Origin: Lineus longissimus
Taxonomy: Eukaryota; Nemertea; Pilidiophora; Heteronemertea; Lineidae
Assembly: GCF_910592395.1 (NCBI RefSeq)
Contig: NC_088322.1
Location: 990,001-1,054,000 of the forward strand
Length of the DNA stretch: 64,000 nt
Direction of reading: 5' to 3'
The notes under the pieces are model-generated. The model searched no databases. It worked only from the letters and a program-made list of their open reading frames with translations, and had not been told where the DNA came from. Each line of letters opens with the position of its first letter. The first letter of the stretch is position 1. This document shows positions 45,387-56,300 of this stretch, in pieces. Made by a program: the position numbers and the translations under genes.

Positions 45387-45541
45387 CCGTCACTACTGCC
45401 TCCATCATCATCACCACGGTCACCATCGCTATTGCCTACATTATCACCACCAAGGTCACCATAACCATTTCTCTCGTCAACATTATTCATTCCACAGACA
45501 CACCCCACCACCAAAGAACACGGAATCCAAAATCGCAACAT
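45387..45541 (-). CDS. N-terminus of Asp/Gly/Ser repeat protein with signal peptide
   Basis: On the minus strand an ATG at 45541 opens MLRFWIPCSLVVGCVCGMNN, a good secretory signal peptide. An imperfect Gly/Asn/Asp-rich stretch follows (GYGDLGGDNVGNSDGDR), then one full GDDDGGSSDG unit, where the BEL 3' LTR cuts it. The frame continues exactly into the minisatellite at 37570 if the insertion and one CCGTC are removed. The degenerate repeats near the start argue that the array grew from this coding unit. The host function is unknown. The gene is now split by 7.8 kb. Confidence 0.5.
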
Positions 45542-45727
45542 CTTGACAGAAATCGAACTACATACTTCATATCACAACTAAGAGAGAGCTTGGCCAACAC
45601 CGAGGTGTACAACTTGCATTAAACGGTTTGTTATGTCGCTCTCTCCATTGATCATTTGAGCCCTTATCCCATTCATATCACTCTAGAATCTTGAAAGTAA
45701 AGCCTGCTGCACACGAGGTGATTAAAC

Positions 45728-45829
45728 ATGTTCGATTTCTATGCTCCAACACAAGAGAGCATGCATAATGTAGGCCCTGTGCGTCATTTCTTCATGCATT
45801 TGACCGAATACAGAGCAATTACCTGAGTC
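45728..45829 (+). pseudogene. Plus-strand coding sequence, first piece (before Harbinger copy 3)
   Basis: An ATG at 45728 opens MFDFYAPTQESMHNVGPVRH and continues FFMHLTEYRAIT to a TGA. Coding-like text continues in the next frame (TEQLPESKHED) across the Harbinger copy 3 target site. The piece lies about 190 bp from, and divergent to, the signal-peptide ORF at 45541. Product unrecognised. Confidence 0.35.
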
Positions 45830-46320
45830 TAATGCCCGCCATACACGATCCCATTTTATAGTATAGCAAATGCTATACCATTTTATTGGACCGTGTATGT
45901 CGGGAAACTTTGTCGAAACTTTTTAGTATAGCAAGAAATACACGAATAGGTTCTGTCCTATTTTTCTTGTACAATTAAATGCTATACAATAAAATCATAC
46001 GGTGTATGTCGGGATAGCATTATTATTGTACAATTAACCCTGCATGCTTTTGGCGCGACGAGCATCGCGTGTCTATCGGGTCTACTTCATACGTGAATTT
46101 GAAGGTTTGGCCTGCGCCGGGCTGTCCGCGTGGTTCATTGCTCGAAATAAATCAAGGTTAGATAGCGCGATGTGCACGCAATTGTACTACGTGCGTTGCG
46201 GATGATGTCATCTACTCATGTCCGATTTCACAGCGATCAGGGCGACCAGGCAAACGATCAATGCGACCCGTGCGACCCGTGCGACGCATCGCTATGAAGT
46301 ATAAACTAGCCTAATTAACC

Positions 46321-46347
46321 ATGGAGGTATTATTAATAATACCTCCC
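46321..46347. repeat. Short palindrome of the atggaggtat family
   Basis: atggaggtattattaataat followed by acctcc is a perfect 24-bp palindrome in its core (46323-46346) and shares its arm with the palindrome at 12438-12475. It lies just upstream of the MADF gene start. Confidence 0.7.
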
Positions 46348-46382
46348 TGATGTAACGAAACCCTTTATATCTGGATGCGTTC

Positions 46383-48523
46383 ATGAGCAAGGCTCACATT
46401 ACTACACCAAGCCCAGTTATGGCAGCACGTAGGCCAATAACTACATGGAATCAGGTCGACGTCGACATCCTCATTGAGGAATATCGGCTCCGGGGTGAAC
46501 TTTATGATGTAAAGGATCCGAATTATCATAACAGGATAAAGAAGGAGTTGGCCTACCAGGAAATTGTGGAACAGCTCCAGAATCATCGTTCCGATTGCAC
46601 CGTGGATGGCGTAAAGAAAATAATTAATGGCCTTCGGAGCAGCTATTCGCAAGAGCTTGAGAAAATGAAAAGTAAAAAGAAGTCGGGCGCTGGGACAGAT
46701 GACCAGTACACTCCAACTGTTTGGTGGTTTAAAAAACTACATTTCTTGAAAGACCACGTTCAACCACGAACAAGCACAAGTTCAATGGCGAAATCCCGCA
46801 AGAACGTAGACATGGTAGATGATAATGAAGAAACCACTTACGAGGTAATTTTTCTATACGGTTCTTATTTAGGGGAGCTTGCATACATTTTACCAATTTT
46901 GAACAAGTACTGATTTTACAGATTTCAGGCCCGAAATGACCAAAGGTTTACATTAATCAGTTTTTTAGGAACACCTGTTTTATGCTACAAGAATCATAAA
47001 ACCTACTAAAACATACACAACCTGCAAGCTACCTTTATAGAATGCGGGTCGGAGTAATCATTTAAATGAACTTATTCTGCCAAGGTACGCGTCCGTCATC
47101 ACTGTTGACGTATCGACGCAACTCATCCCTGATATTCTGTGCTGTATAGGTCGTTCTGTTTCAACCTTGCACAGACACGTCCACATATGCATCTTTGGAC
47201 TTCTTCACATTCCTCCAATGACCTTGGCATACAGTACCACGTGCAGTATCTTCCCGGTCGAGCGATCCAGGACGATAGAATGAATTTGTTTTTTTAACTC
47301 GTAGAAAATTGTGAAGGGCGCATGCAGCTAGAATGAGAATTTCAACCTTTTCTGGAGACAACAGAATTGGTGCTAAGAACACTCTGAATCTATTAGCTAG
47401 AATTCCAAAGGCGTTTTCAACAACACGTCTAGCCCTGCTCAATCGATAATCTAAAGTCCTTTTGGAAATATCCATATCACGGAATGGGTACGGTTTCATT
47501 AGGTCTTTTTGCAATGGGAACGCGTCATCGCCCACAATGAAATAGGGGACTGCCATTTGACCACCTGTTAAACGTTCGTGCGGAGGGAAATTTATGGTTC
47601 CATCTTTCATCGCCGAGTTGAGGTCACTTTTCCGAAAGACTCCACCATCTCCCACACGACCGTTGGTTCCCGCATCCACCATTAGGAATTTGTAGTCTGA
47701 ATCAACAAGAGCAAACAGAACAAGACTGTGTGTACCCTTGTAGTTGTAAAAGTATTATCCCTGGTTAAGTGGTGAACGGAAGACAACATGTTTCCCGTCA
47801 AGGGCCCCAAGACAATGTGGAAAGTTCCATCGTGTTTCAAACCCTTTTGCGATCACCAGCCATTCTTCTTCCGTTGAAGGTAGCTGGAAAAGAAGAATAT
47901 AGGTATTGTTGAGGAACATTGTATTTCATTGTTTAATTTTTCTCTTTAAGGGCGAGCGTACTGGTGTGTCTGACGAAGAAAGCATAGTTGATGATATGGA
48001 TGAAGCTTCTACGAGTGCACCTCAAACCAAGACGTCCCTAGGCCTCATTCCCCCGAGCCGTGGAAAGAAGCAAAAGAAGGGGGGAATATCTGAAGAAAAT
48101 GCCATGATTCGAAAGGCTACCAACGTTCTAACTGAACTTAAGGATGCTGCTTTAACAACACCAGTTGACGATCCATGCGCAACATTTGGTACATTTGTTG
48201 CTAGTGAACTAAGGGCAATTAGGTCACCTCATGTTTTGCAAAGTGTAAAGCGAAAGATTACTATAGCCCTGTTTGATGGTCAAGACCACGACTTGATGAG
48301 TAAAACCAGTAAAATTGATGGGTATGCTACCACCAGAAATTATGAAGTAGGCCTATCAGCATCACATCCTGGTACAGAAACAAATGTAGGCATATCTGGG
48401 ATGCAACAACCACAATCAAGATTGTTTAGACCATATTCTCAGACTCAACATGTTACTGACCAATGTTATGAAGGCGTCAATTGTAGTCAAGTATCAGAGC
48501 CCTACGATTATAACCACATCTAA
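46383..48523 (+). CDS. Harbinger copy 3 MADF/BESS-like DNA-binding partner, 2 exons
   Basis: Exon 46383-46844 (donor cgag|gtaatt) and exon 47951-48523 (acceptor tttctctttaag) join in phase 0 for 344 residues. Exon 1 has a MADF (Myb/SANT-like) domain: WNQVDVDILIEEYRLRGELY, then HNRIKKELAYQEIVEQL and VKKIINGLRSSYSQELEKMK. It ends in a WWFKKLHFL segment. Exon 2 has a basic patch (GKKQKKG) and a BESS-like motif (FGTFVASELRAIRS...VKRKI). Such proteins bind element DNA and assist the transposase. The 1,106-bp intron contains the antisense second exon of the transposase. Confidence 0.8.
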
Positions 48524-49156
48524 TGATGTAACATTTTCATGCTGAAATACAAGATCAATCTATTGAATTAAATCTTCATTAAGAAACAATGTTTTTTTCT
48601 TCATTTTTACCTTCAGGTAGTCTTCTTTTAGGCATTCATATAAATGTCTGCACACCTCAGGCACGAATCTTCCGATAGTGGTTGCACTGACTCTGGTAGA
48701 ATACTCCATACTCTGATATGTTTCACCTGTTGCGAGAAACCGGAGGGTTAATGCCAATCTCTCGCCAGGGGAAATGGCTTCCCTCATGTTGGTATCCGCT
48801 TTGGTAATCAGTGGGGACATCTTTACCAACAGTTCATTAAAGATCTGCTCATCCATTCTCAGGTAGTTTCTGTATGAGGCAGGGTCCTCAAGACGCAACT
48901 CGTCCATTAAAAGGCTATATGCCCCTTTTAATGGCCTCCGCAATATCCATTTTCTCGTCCAGTATCTTCGCCTCCTCCTCGTCGTCCGTTTCTTCTTGCG
49001 GCAAGAAACTCCCACGGCCAACAGTACAACGGCTGCAGAAGCCGCCGAAGCCAGTTTTGATAGTACTTGTGGCATTCTGTTGTCACGAATGGCAAAGCTA
49101 GAAGTGCGAGGGCCTATATAGGCCATAAGAACAATACACTGAACAAGACATGACAC
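47161..49156 (-). pseudogene. Harbinger copy 3 DDE transposase, 2 exons, one in-frame stop
   Basis: Exon 1 (49156-48611, donor ctgaag|gtaaaa) and exon 2 (47883-47161, acceptor ttcttttccag) join in phase. Exon 1 is basic, then helical (DPASYRNYLRMDEQIFNELL, SATTIGRFVPEVCRHLYECL). Exon 2 holds the catalytic core: D in LGALDGKHVVFRS, D in FIVGDDAFPL, E in RRVVENAFGIL. A TAA at 47755-47757, between NQG and YFYNYKGTHS, truncates it unless read through or corrected. The transposase intron (47884-48610) contains the plus-strand second exon of the MADF gene. An ATG at about 49075 is an alternative start. Confidence 0.8.
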
Positions 49157-49376
49157 TTGGCATTAAAATCATTTGATGTTACTAGCCAATAAAAGGCCTA
49201 CATTAAATTATAACCCCGCCATACACGATCCCATTTTTGATGTTGGGTAATATTTGCTATGAAATAATTAGGATGGTGTACGGCGGGGTAGCAAATATTT
49301 GCATCCAATTAAATTGGACGAAAAATGGTATAGCATTTGCTATACTATAAAATGGGATCGTGTATGGCGGGCATAA

Positions 49377-49479
49377 GCATGAGGACATTATTTTTGATGG
49401 TCACGACAGTCCATTGACAAGACAACTTTATTGATCCTGAACAATCAAGTATCGACCTATTCCCCGCTCCATTATCATC
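49377..49479 (+). pseudogene. Plus-strand coding sequence, middle piece between two Harbingers
   Basis: Reads EDIIFDGHDSPLTRQ, then in the next frame DNFIDPEQSSIDLFPAPLSS, up to the Harbinger copy 2 target site AAT. It continues in phase at 59990 on the far side. Confidence 0.45.
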
Positions 49480-50297
49480 AATAGAGAGTATTCGCACACG
49501 TACATTTAGGCCTCACGACTACATTTAGTCATCCGTAACCGTGAAACGGTCAACGTTTAATTTATCATGATTTCGCTGATAGATTCGGTTAGCCTTTACG
49601 GATAGTTAATATACAAGGTTTATGTAAGTTTCCCTTGTAGAAGGCAGGTACCTTCAATTTGTCAATGGCATTCGACAGGTTAGGTAATTATTTTCTGCAC
49701 TTTGCACGGGTCATGTCCGAGGAGACCTACAAGTGGTAAAGTGAACAGTCGACGCTCAATAGACTTTCAACATGGACCTTCTACAAATGGCAGTCGAAGA
49801 AGAGGATGAAGATCTTCTATACATTCTTTTTCACGACAGACCACAGGAACGCGAGATTACATACGACCCTCAATGGCCGAGGTTTAATTTGGATGAGCTT
49901 ACTGATGACCAGTCATGGTTGAACTTTCGGTTAACGAAGGAAGAACTCTATCGTCTGCATCGCTTGTCGGGACTTCCTGATGAGATTACTGTAACAAACA
50001 GGTGCACGTGCAGCGGACCCGATGCATTGTGTATGGTTTTAAGGCGATTTTCGTATCCGAACAGACTGAGCGATTTGGAAAGGTTTTTTGGACGACCTGC
50101 ATCTACCATGTCAATGGTGATTAATGAGACTATAAGCCTTCTGTACAACACTCATGCTCATCGTTTGAGGACTCTCGACAACCCATGGCTGGGTCCCGCA
50201 CAACTTCAAATCTATGCAGACCAGATACACGCGAAGGGTGCCCCGCTGCTGAACTGCATAGGTTTCGTAGATGGCGCGGTTCGTCCTATATGCAGGC

Positions 50298-50443
50298 TGT
50301 TACGCTCCAACTCTATAATAGTGCCAACTCTGATGGACATGATTCCAACTTTAATATGCCAACTCTGATAGCGATAGATAAGTACTCAGCCGCAAGATGT
50401 CTCTACCCGGTGAACGGTTTGTTGCAACTCTAATATGCCAACT
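50298..50443. repeat. Left TIR of the Ginger element
   Basis: Near-identical to the reverse complement of 58384-58529. It contains subrepeats of atgccaactctgat. Confidence 0.9.
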
Positions 50444-51555
50444 ATACGAGAGTTTGCAATCAGTCTGAATGATTTAAAAACGCCTAAGTAAGGCAGGATG
50501 ATCGTTCGTCTTCTTATCCGCAAGGACGCAAAGATCTCCCATGGTCCATTCAGCTGACTTCCTGAACATCCTGAAGATATTGGGCACAAAAAGAGCAACA
50601 ATTTGATTGTAGCCATTGGTATTTTGGTGTTTAATGAATGCGGGTTGTAAAATGACGGCAAAGGCATTTGACATGCCTGTGCGCCGGCTGTATGATTTTC
50701 GTGTTGATTTTTTCAGTGTAGAAAAAGTACATGGTGTCCTCCAAAGATTGTTTGACCGCCCTGCATCAGGACTTGTCCCTGCTTATTCATGTTTATTAAC
50801 ATTTGCTCATCATCTTTAGATATAGGTTATTGTGACAGATATTAGTAAGGATAAAACAATCGTAGATGAAGGATATCTCAGTTGACAATTGGCATTGAGA
50901 TCCAAAGATCTTAGGTCCAACTACCCGTGGCTAGTCAGATGATAGAGTCGTGGGGACACCCATTACCACTAAGATTACCAAATGAGGCAGGTTTTGCATT
51001 TCTAAACCTTATAGACAAAAAAGAGCCCTAACTTTGGACAGAAATAAGTAATTAGGGTCTAATTGCCCTTTAATTTGGCAAGCTAGCTTGTGGAAAAGGC
51101 ACACCATCCTTTTGTGTCGCAAGGAACAAGGAGCTAACAAATTAGACCCTTATTAGTCTTTTTCGAACAAAGCTATGGCCTAAAGTGTCTAGAAATGCAA
51201 AATTAGCCTCTTTTGGTGCTATGACTGAGTAAAATGAATCCGTGCAAATACATTAAAAAGCAAGAAAACCAAGTATAAAAACATTAAGATCACTTACTAT
51301 GTATTTTCTAATAGATACAGATAGTACAATTACTGACTACGATATATTTTTTCGTCAGAAAAATATCTGGATTGATAGCCTTTGAACGAAATTAGAGGTT
51401 CTCATCAAAATTATCAAAAAAGTGTATAATCATGGTTCATGTTATGTTTAATTATATGTTTAGTTGACTATTTACTAAACAAAACTAGACCTTTGTTCAC
51501 GGTAAAGTAAGGTGAAGCTACACATGTTACGGTTGTTATTAACTACATCAGATAG
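50444..51555. other. Ginger interior without genes
   Basis: AT-rich, no coding sequence recognised. Confidence 0.5.
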
Positions 51556-53385
51556 GAGCACTTCCACTCATCAAATTCTCTAGCTGATGTTTTGCCGAGT
51601 CATGAGTGCGCCAATGAACTTGCAGAAAGGTTCAGTGCATATTTTGCAAATAAGGTTCAACTGATTAGGGGGTCTTTCCCTGACCAGGACGGTGATGAGC
51701 AAGTGCATGAACAGTATCTGTGCTCCTCCAAGCTTGATGAGTTTAAGCCTGTTACTTCAACTGAGTTTGTTAAACTCCTCGGTCAAATGAGAGCTACTAG
51801 CTGTTCACTTGACCCCATTCCAACACCTTTGCTGAAAAAGTGTACACCGGGTATAGTTGAGCTTATGATTGCAATCATCAACTCCTCTCTCAGTTGTGGT
51901 GTTGTCCCTGATAGTTTCAAGAGGGCTATTCTTAATCCACTTATTAAGAAACCATCATTGGATGCCGATGTACTTAAAAACTATCGCCCGGTGTCCAATC
52001 TATGCTTTCTCTCAAAAGTGCTTGAGAGGGTAGTTGCGAATCAATTATCAGTACACTTGGATAGCAACGATCTGCGTGAACCTTTTCAATCAGCCTATCG
52101 TCCTATGCACAGCGTTGAAACTGGGCTTACTCGTGTCCATAATGATGTCATTCGTGCGCTCGATGAAAAGAAATGTGTCCTCTTAGTACTTTTGGACATG
52201 AGCGCTGCTTTCGATACTGTGGATCATGTGAAGCTGATAAATCGCCTTGGTGCAATGGGAGTCTCAGGGGTGGCATTGAAATGGTTCACGTCCTATCTTA
52301 GTGGCAGGTGTCAGGAGGTGTGCGTTGAGGGTAAACTTTCAAAGCCAAGTATGATCAAGTGTGGGGTACCTCAGGGTTCCATACTTGTTCCCCTGTTATT
52401 TTCCATCTATACTACACCTATCGGTGCTATCATCATGGCACATAGCATTTCTTACCACTTTTATGCCGATGACAGTCAGTTATACCTGGTTTTCACACTG
52501 CCTGAGCTCGGCCCCACATGTGACTTGATGTCAACCGGTGTTTTCGACCTCAACAAATGGTTGGTAAGAAACTTTCTCAAGTGTAATGGTGAAAAGACAG
52601 ATCTATTGTTCATTGGTCACAAGAAGCACATCGACGTGCTTAGGCTGCAATCAGTCCGCATCATTGACGCTGATGTGTATGCTTCTCTTTCAGCGAGAAA
52701 CCTTGGTGTAGTTTTTGACAGTGAATTCACTTTCAAACAGCACATCAGTGCTTGTGTTAGGGCCTCATACTTTCATATCCGCAATATTGGAAAGATCCGC
52801 AGATATCTATCGGTCAACACCACCAGGCTCTATATTCTAGCCCTCATCACTTCTAGACTTGACTTCTGCAATTCCCTTCTTCTTGGCTTGCCTAAATCTA
52901 CTGTCCGTCCACTGCAGTTAGTGCAAAACAACGCGGCTCGTCTTATTACCAAGTCTCGAAAGAGGTCACATATTACCCCAGTCCTCAAGTCTCTACATTG
53001 GCTCCCTGTTGAACAGCGTATCGCTTGCAAGGTCCTCCTCCTTACTTTCAAATGTCTCCATGGTCTGGCCCCATCCTATCTCTCCGAGCTTATATCAATC
53101 TACACACCTAACCGTCCCCTTCGCTCCTCAGCTGAAACTCTCCTTCAACCTCCCAGAGCAAAGGTGCAATCAATAGGAACTAGAGCTTTTTCTATTGGTG
53201 CACCAAAAATGTGGAATAAACTTCCAGCAACTATCAGAAACATCCAAGACATTGTTCCTTTCAAACGTTCCTTGAAACATTTCCTCTTTTCTGAAGCCTT
53301 CATGAGCAGTGATGCAGCGCTTTGAGCGATCCTAATGGATCGGATACTGCGCTATACAAGACTCGTTATATATATATATATATAT
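51556..53385 (+). mobile_element. 5'-truncated CR1-type non-LTR retrotransposon
   Basis: Contains most of the RT-bearing ORF and a 3' end with the hairpin gatcctaatggatc, then gcgctatacaagactcg and a (TA)n tail at 53366-53384. The upstream endonuclease is missing. The 5' border is approximate; no clear target duplication. The tail interrupts the C-terminus of the Ginger gene. A truncated relative is at 39244-39501. Confidence 0.85.
51592..53325 (+). CDS. CR1-like reverse transcriptase ORF (577 codons, 5' truncated)
   Basis: Uninterrupted frame. RT motifs in order: ILNPLIKKPSLDADVLKNYR with PVSN; FQSAYRPMHSVETGL; LLVLLDMSAAFDTVDH; KCGVPQGSILVPLLFSIYT; and the catalytic FYADDSQLYL near residue 298. 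The C-terminal part (DFCNSLLLGLPKSTVRPLQL, LHWLPVEQRI, FSIGAPKMWNKLPATIR) is typical of CR1/Rex-like ORF2. The first Met is internal, and coding similarity starts slightly upstream (about 51560). It would reverse transcribe the element RNA at a nicked target, but lacks its endonuclease. Confidence 0.88.
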   Translation: MPSHECANELAERFSAYFANKVQLIRGSFPDQDGDEQVHEQYLCSSKLDEFKPVTSTEFVKLLGQMRATSCSLDPIPTPLLKKCTPGIVELMIAIINSSLSCGVVPDSFKRAILNPLIKKPSLDADVLKNYRPVSNLCFLSKVLERVVANQLSVHLDSNDLREPFQSAYRPMHSVETGLTRVHNDVIRALDEKKCVLLVLLDMSAAFDTVDHVKLINRLGAMGVSGVALKWFTSYLSGRCQEVCVEGKLSKPSMIKCGVPQGSILVPLLFSIYTTPIGAIIMAHSISYHFYADDSQLYLVFTLPELGPTCDLMSTGVFDLNKWLVRNFLKCNGEKTDLLFIGHKKHIDVLRLQSVRIIDADVYASLSARNLGVVFDSEFTFKQHISACVRASYFHIRNIGKIRRYLSVNTTRLYILALITSRLDFCNSLLLGLPKSTVRPLQLVQNNAARLITKSRKRSHITPVLKSLHWLPVEQRIACKVLLLTFKCLHGLAPSYLSELISIYTPNRPLRSSAETLLQPPRAKVQSIGTRAFSIGAPKMWNKLPATIRNIQDIVPFKRSLKHFLFSEAFMSSDAAL

Positions 53386-56300
53386 GTTGAGTTTATTAGG
53401 AGAAAATCACCGTCTTCCGGAAAAGCTGTTGAAGGTCGAAATTTGGCAAGCCAAATGTTGAGAAGCTTGTCTTTGAAGCGTTTTCGATAATCCTCTGCTG
53501 TCATTTTCCCCTGGAATGCGTCAAAATCGTCCATCAGTTCTTCATTCAAAACGTAATGCCCATTGACCTTTTCCAGTGTGATTCCTCTCGTCTGTGCATC
53601 TCTGGCCCACAGCATGCTCGCACCCGTTATGCCAAAGAGCCAGTGATTTTCTGGGACAGCATCCCATTCCGTTAAATTTTCACCCCTTTCCGCTCTTACA
53701 GCCTGTCTTATTTCATCATCATCCAAAGGCCATTCAGCATCCAGAGGTAAAGTATCTGATGGGTCATCGGGTCCTTCATGGGGTTTTCCTATCGACACCG
53801 TTGGGGACTGCAAGTCTACGGAACCACGCACATTATCTGAGGTATTCTCGGTACTCTCAAACACACTTTCGTTTGTAAATGCATCATTTGGGTTCAAGTG
53901 TGCAGCACCGATACTGGGACTGTCTGCCTGATGCTGGGCTTCTTCAAGGCTCGTGTAATGTAGTTCAAAGAGGTGTCCTAGTAGGAGTCTTGGGCACTGA
54001 GTAGTTTCAGCAGAAGGGTGGATGGTAACAGGACGATCAGATACGCTCGAAATTACCACAATTTGCATTTTCAACATCTCTGAAGCAGCGCGCAGAACTA
54101 AGTGGTCTCCCCATGTACCTTGGCGGCTCATTCGACTCAGGTACTCCTCCCAACTTTTGTCACCACTCACAAACGAGAATAATTCGGTGCCATCTGACAT
54201 CCTTGGGTTGCGTCGTAAAAACTCTACGATGTTTAGTCTTAGCGTTCTCGGGTTAAAATCGTTTATGCCGACGCGTTCCAACTGGTCGACGAGAGCTGCG
54301 AACATGCAGTTCCCATCGCCTTCAATTTCTCGTCTAACCTGGAGACCATGGTTGGTGATGGTTGCGAAGAATCGCTCTTGCATGCTATTTCTTGACTGGT
54401 GTTCCAATCTTGAGCATTCAATTGCTTGGTTGAGTTCAATGAATTCCAACATTGCCTCCACAGATGAGAAAGACGCTGTATTCTTTATATACCCCTCGAA
54501 TAGATATTCCTCTGTTGTCTTTGCAGTTCTCGGTCGGCGTTTCGCTTCTTCTTCACGCGTCATAGACGTGATATCGCTCACCGAAAACCATCCTTCATTT
54601 TCAGCATCATCTAGGATGTATTTTACCCTGTAACGGTACTTTTGTTTCCGAGCCTTTGTAACGACCCCCTCGACTGCCTTTGGTGCCTTCACCTTCTTTC
54701 CACTTTTCCGCTGTTCTCTACCTTGAATCCGCACCAACACTTTATCCCCAACTGCGTATACACTTGGAGGTGATTTGCCAAGCTTTTTGTTAACCATCTT
54801 CTGTGCGTATTTCTTCGAAGTCTTTCTGACCTCTTCTCTAATTTCATCGGCAGCTGCTTTGAAAGCTTGAACATCTTCCAGGGTTGCACTGTTCTCTTTT
54901 ATATCCACCTGAAAAAGACGGGAAAACATTGAGAGTATGAGACAAACAACGGGAGAGATTTTACTTTCCATGTGCGGGTCATTCTATGCCAAAACAACAC
55001 CCCCCTTCCAATTTGGCTCATCTTCAGCACACATAGGGCCCATCGAGAAAAATATTACATAGAAATATTCGAACCTACCACCTTCGTTTTTTTCGGAGCA
55101 TTAAGTCGTGATTTCTCGCTCAGGTGTTCAACTATCTTGGAAGCTCAACACAGAAATTTCACCAGAACCTCTTTACTGATTTGTCACATGAAAGAGGAGC
55201 AAGCAAAAATAAACCCGCTTGACGAAGGATGACTGCATCCCGCATCTAGGAATTATCTATAAAGGATAATCACCCCCATTTCTTCTTCGTCCTCCTCCTC
55301 ATGTTCGTCTTCGTCCTCGGTTGTTGCTCCATCGTCGTTCTTATTCTTTTCTTTACTGACAGGCAACCAAGGCGCTCGGGCGAAGTACGACTCAAAAGAA
55401 CAATATTTATCTGAAAAAAGGTACACATGAAAAGTCGTCGGGCAATTTTCCATTGCTTTGTGGTACATGTACCTGACTTTTGTCTTCCCCAAAATATTTT
55501 TCTGTCCATCTGATCACAGACGAAAACTTTCATGTCCTAATAGGAATTCCTAGGGGTAATAATTCAGAGGTGGGTATCAGGAGGGGGCAAAATTTGATGG
55601 CGGATCCTGAAGATCTCCAAGTACTGTAGTCTCCTCGGATCATAAAAACCTTTAGATGTGTACTTACTCTTAAAAGCTTCGTGCGGGGAGTTGTTGTACA
55701 GTCTTGCGTAGGACGGCAATCCTTCAACCCAATTATGAGCCTTGCCCGTTTGCACAAATTGTGAAATGTCAAACGCGAGTTTCTCTTTCCACGTTCTTTG
55801 TACCCTTTCAACCTGAAAACAAAGAACAGGATTATTATTGTCCGTTAAGATTTATTCACAAGCACGAATTTCATATCTGCGGGACGTATAATTTTATGAA
55901 GGAGTTCATTAAAGTGACGATTTGGATATAAATTTATTCACTGACAGTCGGACCTACCATTGGAACTACATATGTCTCCAAGACCCTGAGTTAAATTCAT
56001 TTTCCCGGGGGGTCCATTGAAACAAATTCCAATCTGTCCTACTGTACCTGCATTTTTTAAACATTTAAGCGCATTGAAACTAACCTTTCCTTGGGTCTGG
56101 GGATGATACGGCCGACCCTTGATGATTTTTACGTTTAACCTCTCTGCTAGTCTGCTAACCATCTTTTTAAATTCTCCGCCGTTATCGCAATGGATTATTT
56201 TGGGGCAGCCGTGTTCCATAAATATTTCACACAGCTTTTCAGCCACCCCAGGCGACCCTTTGTCGCAAAGTGGCCTCAGCCAAAGATATCTTGAGACGAT

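Larger units (their letters stand above)
45833..49373. mobile_element. PIF/Harbinger transposon copy 3 (different subfamily)
   Basis: TIRs begin tgcccgccatacacgatccc at 45833 and end with the reverse complement at 49373, flanked by TAA (45830-45832 and 49374-49376), the classic TWA target. Subterminal copies of similar repeats (49216-49320 and around 45890-46010) give a complex end structure. It carries a MADF/BESS-type partner gene on the plus strand and a DDE transposase on the minus strand whose exons interleave. Confidence 0.92.

Noticed and set aside
54022-54633. Plus-strand ORF of 203 codons
   Set aside because: Antisense to the OTU domain exon.
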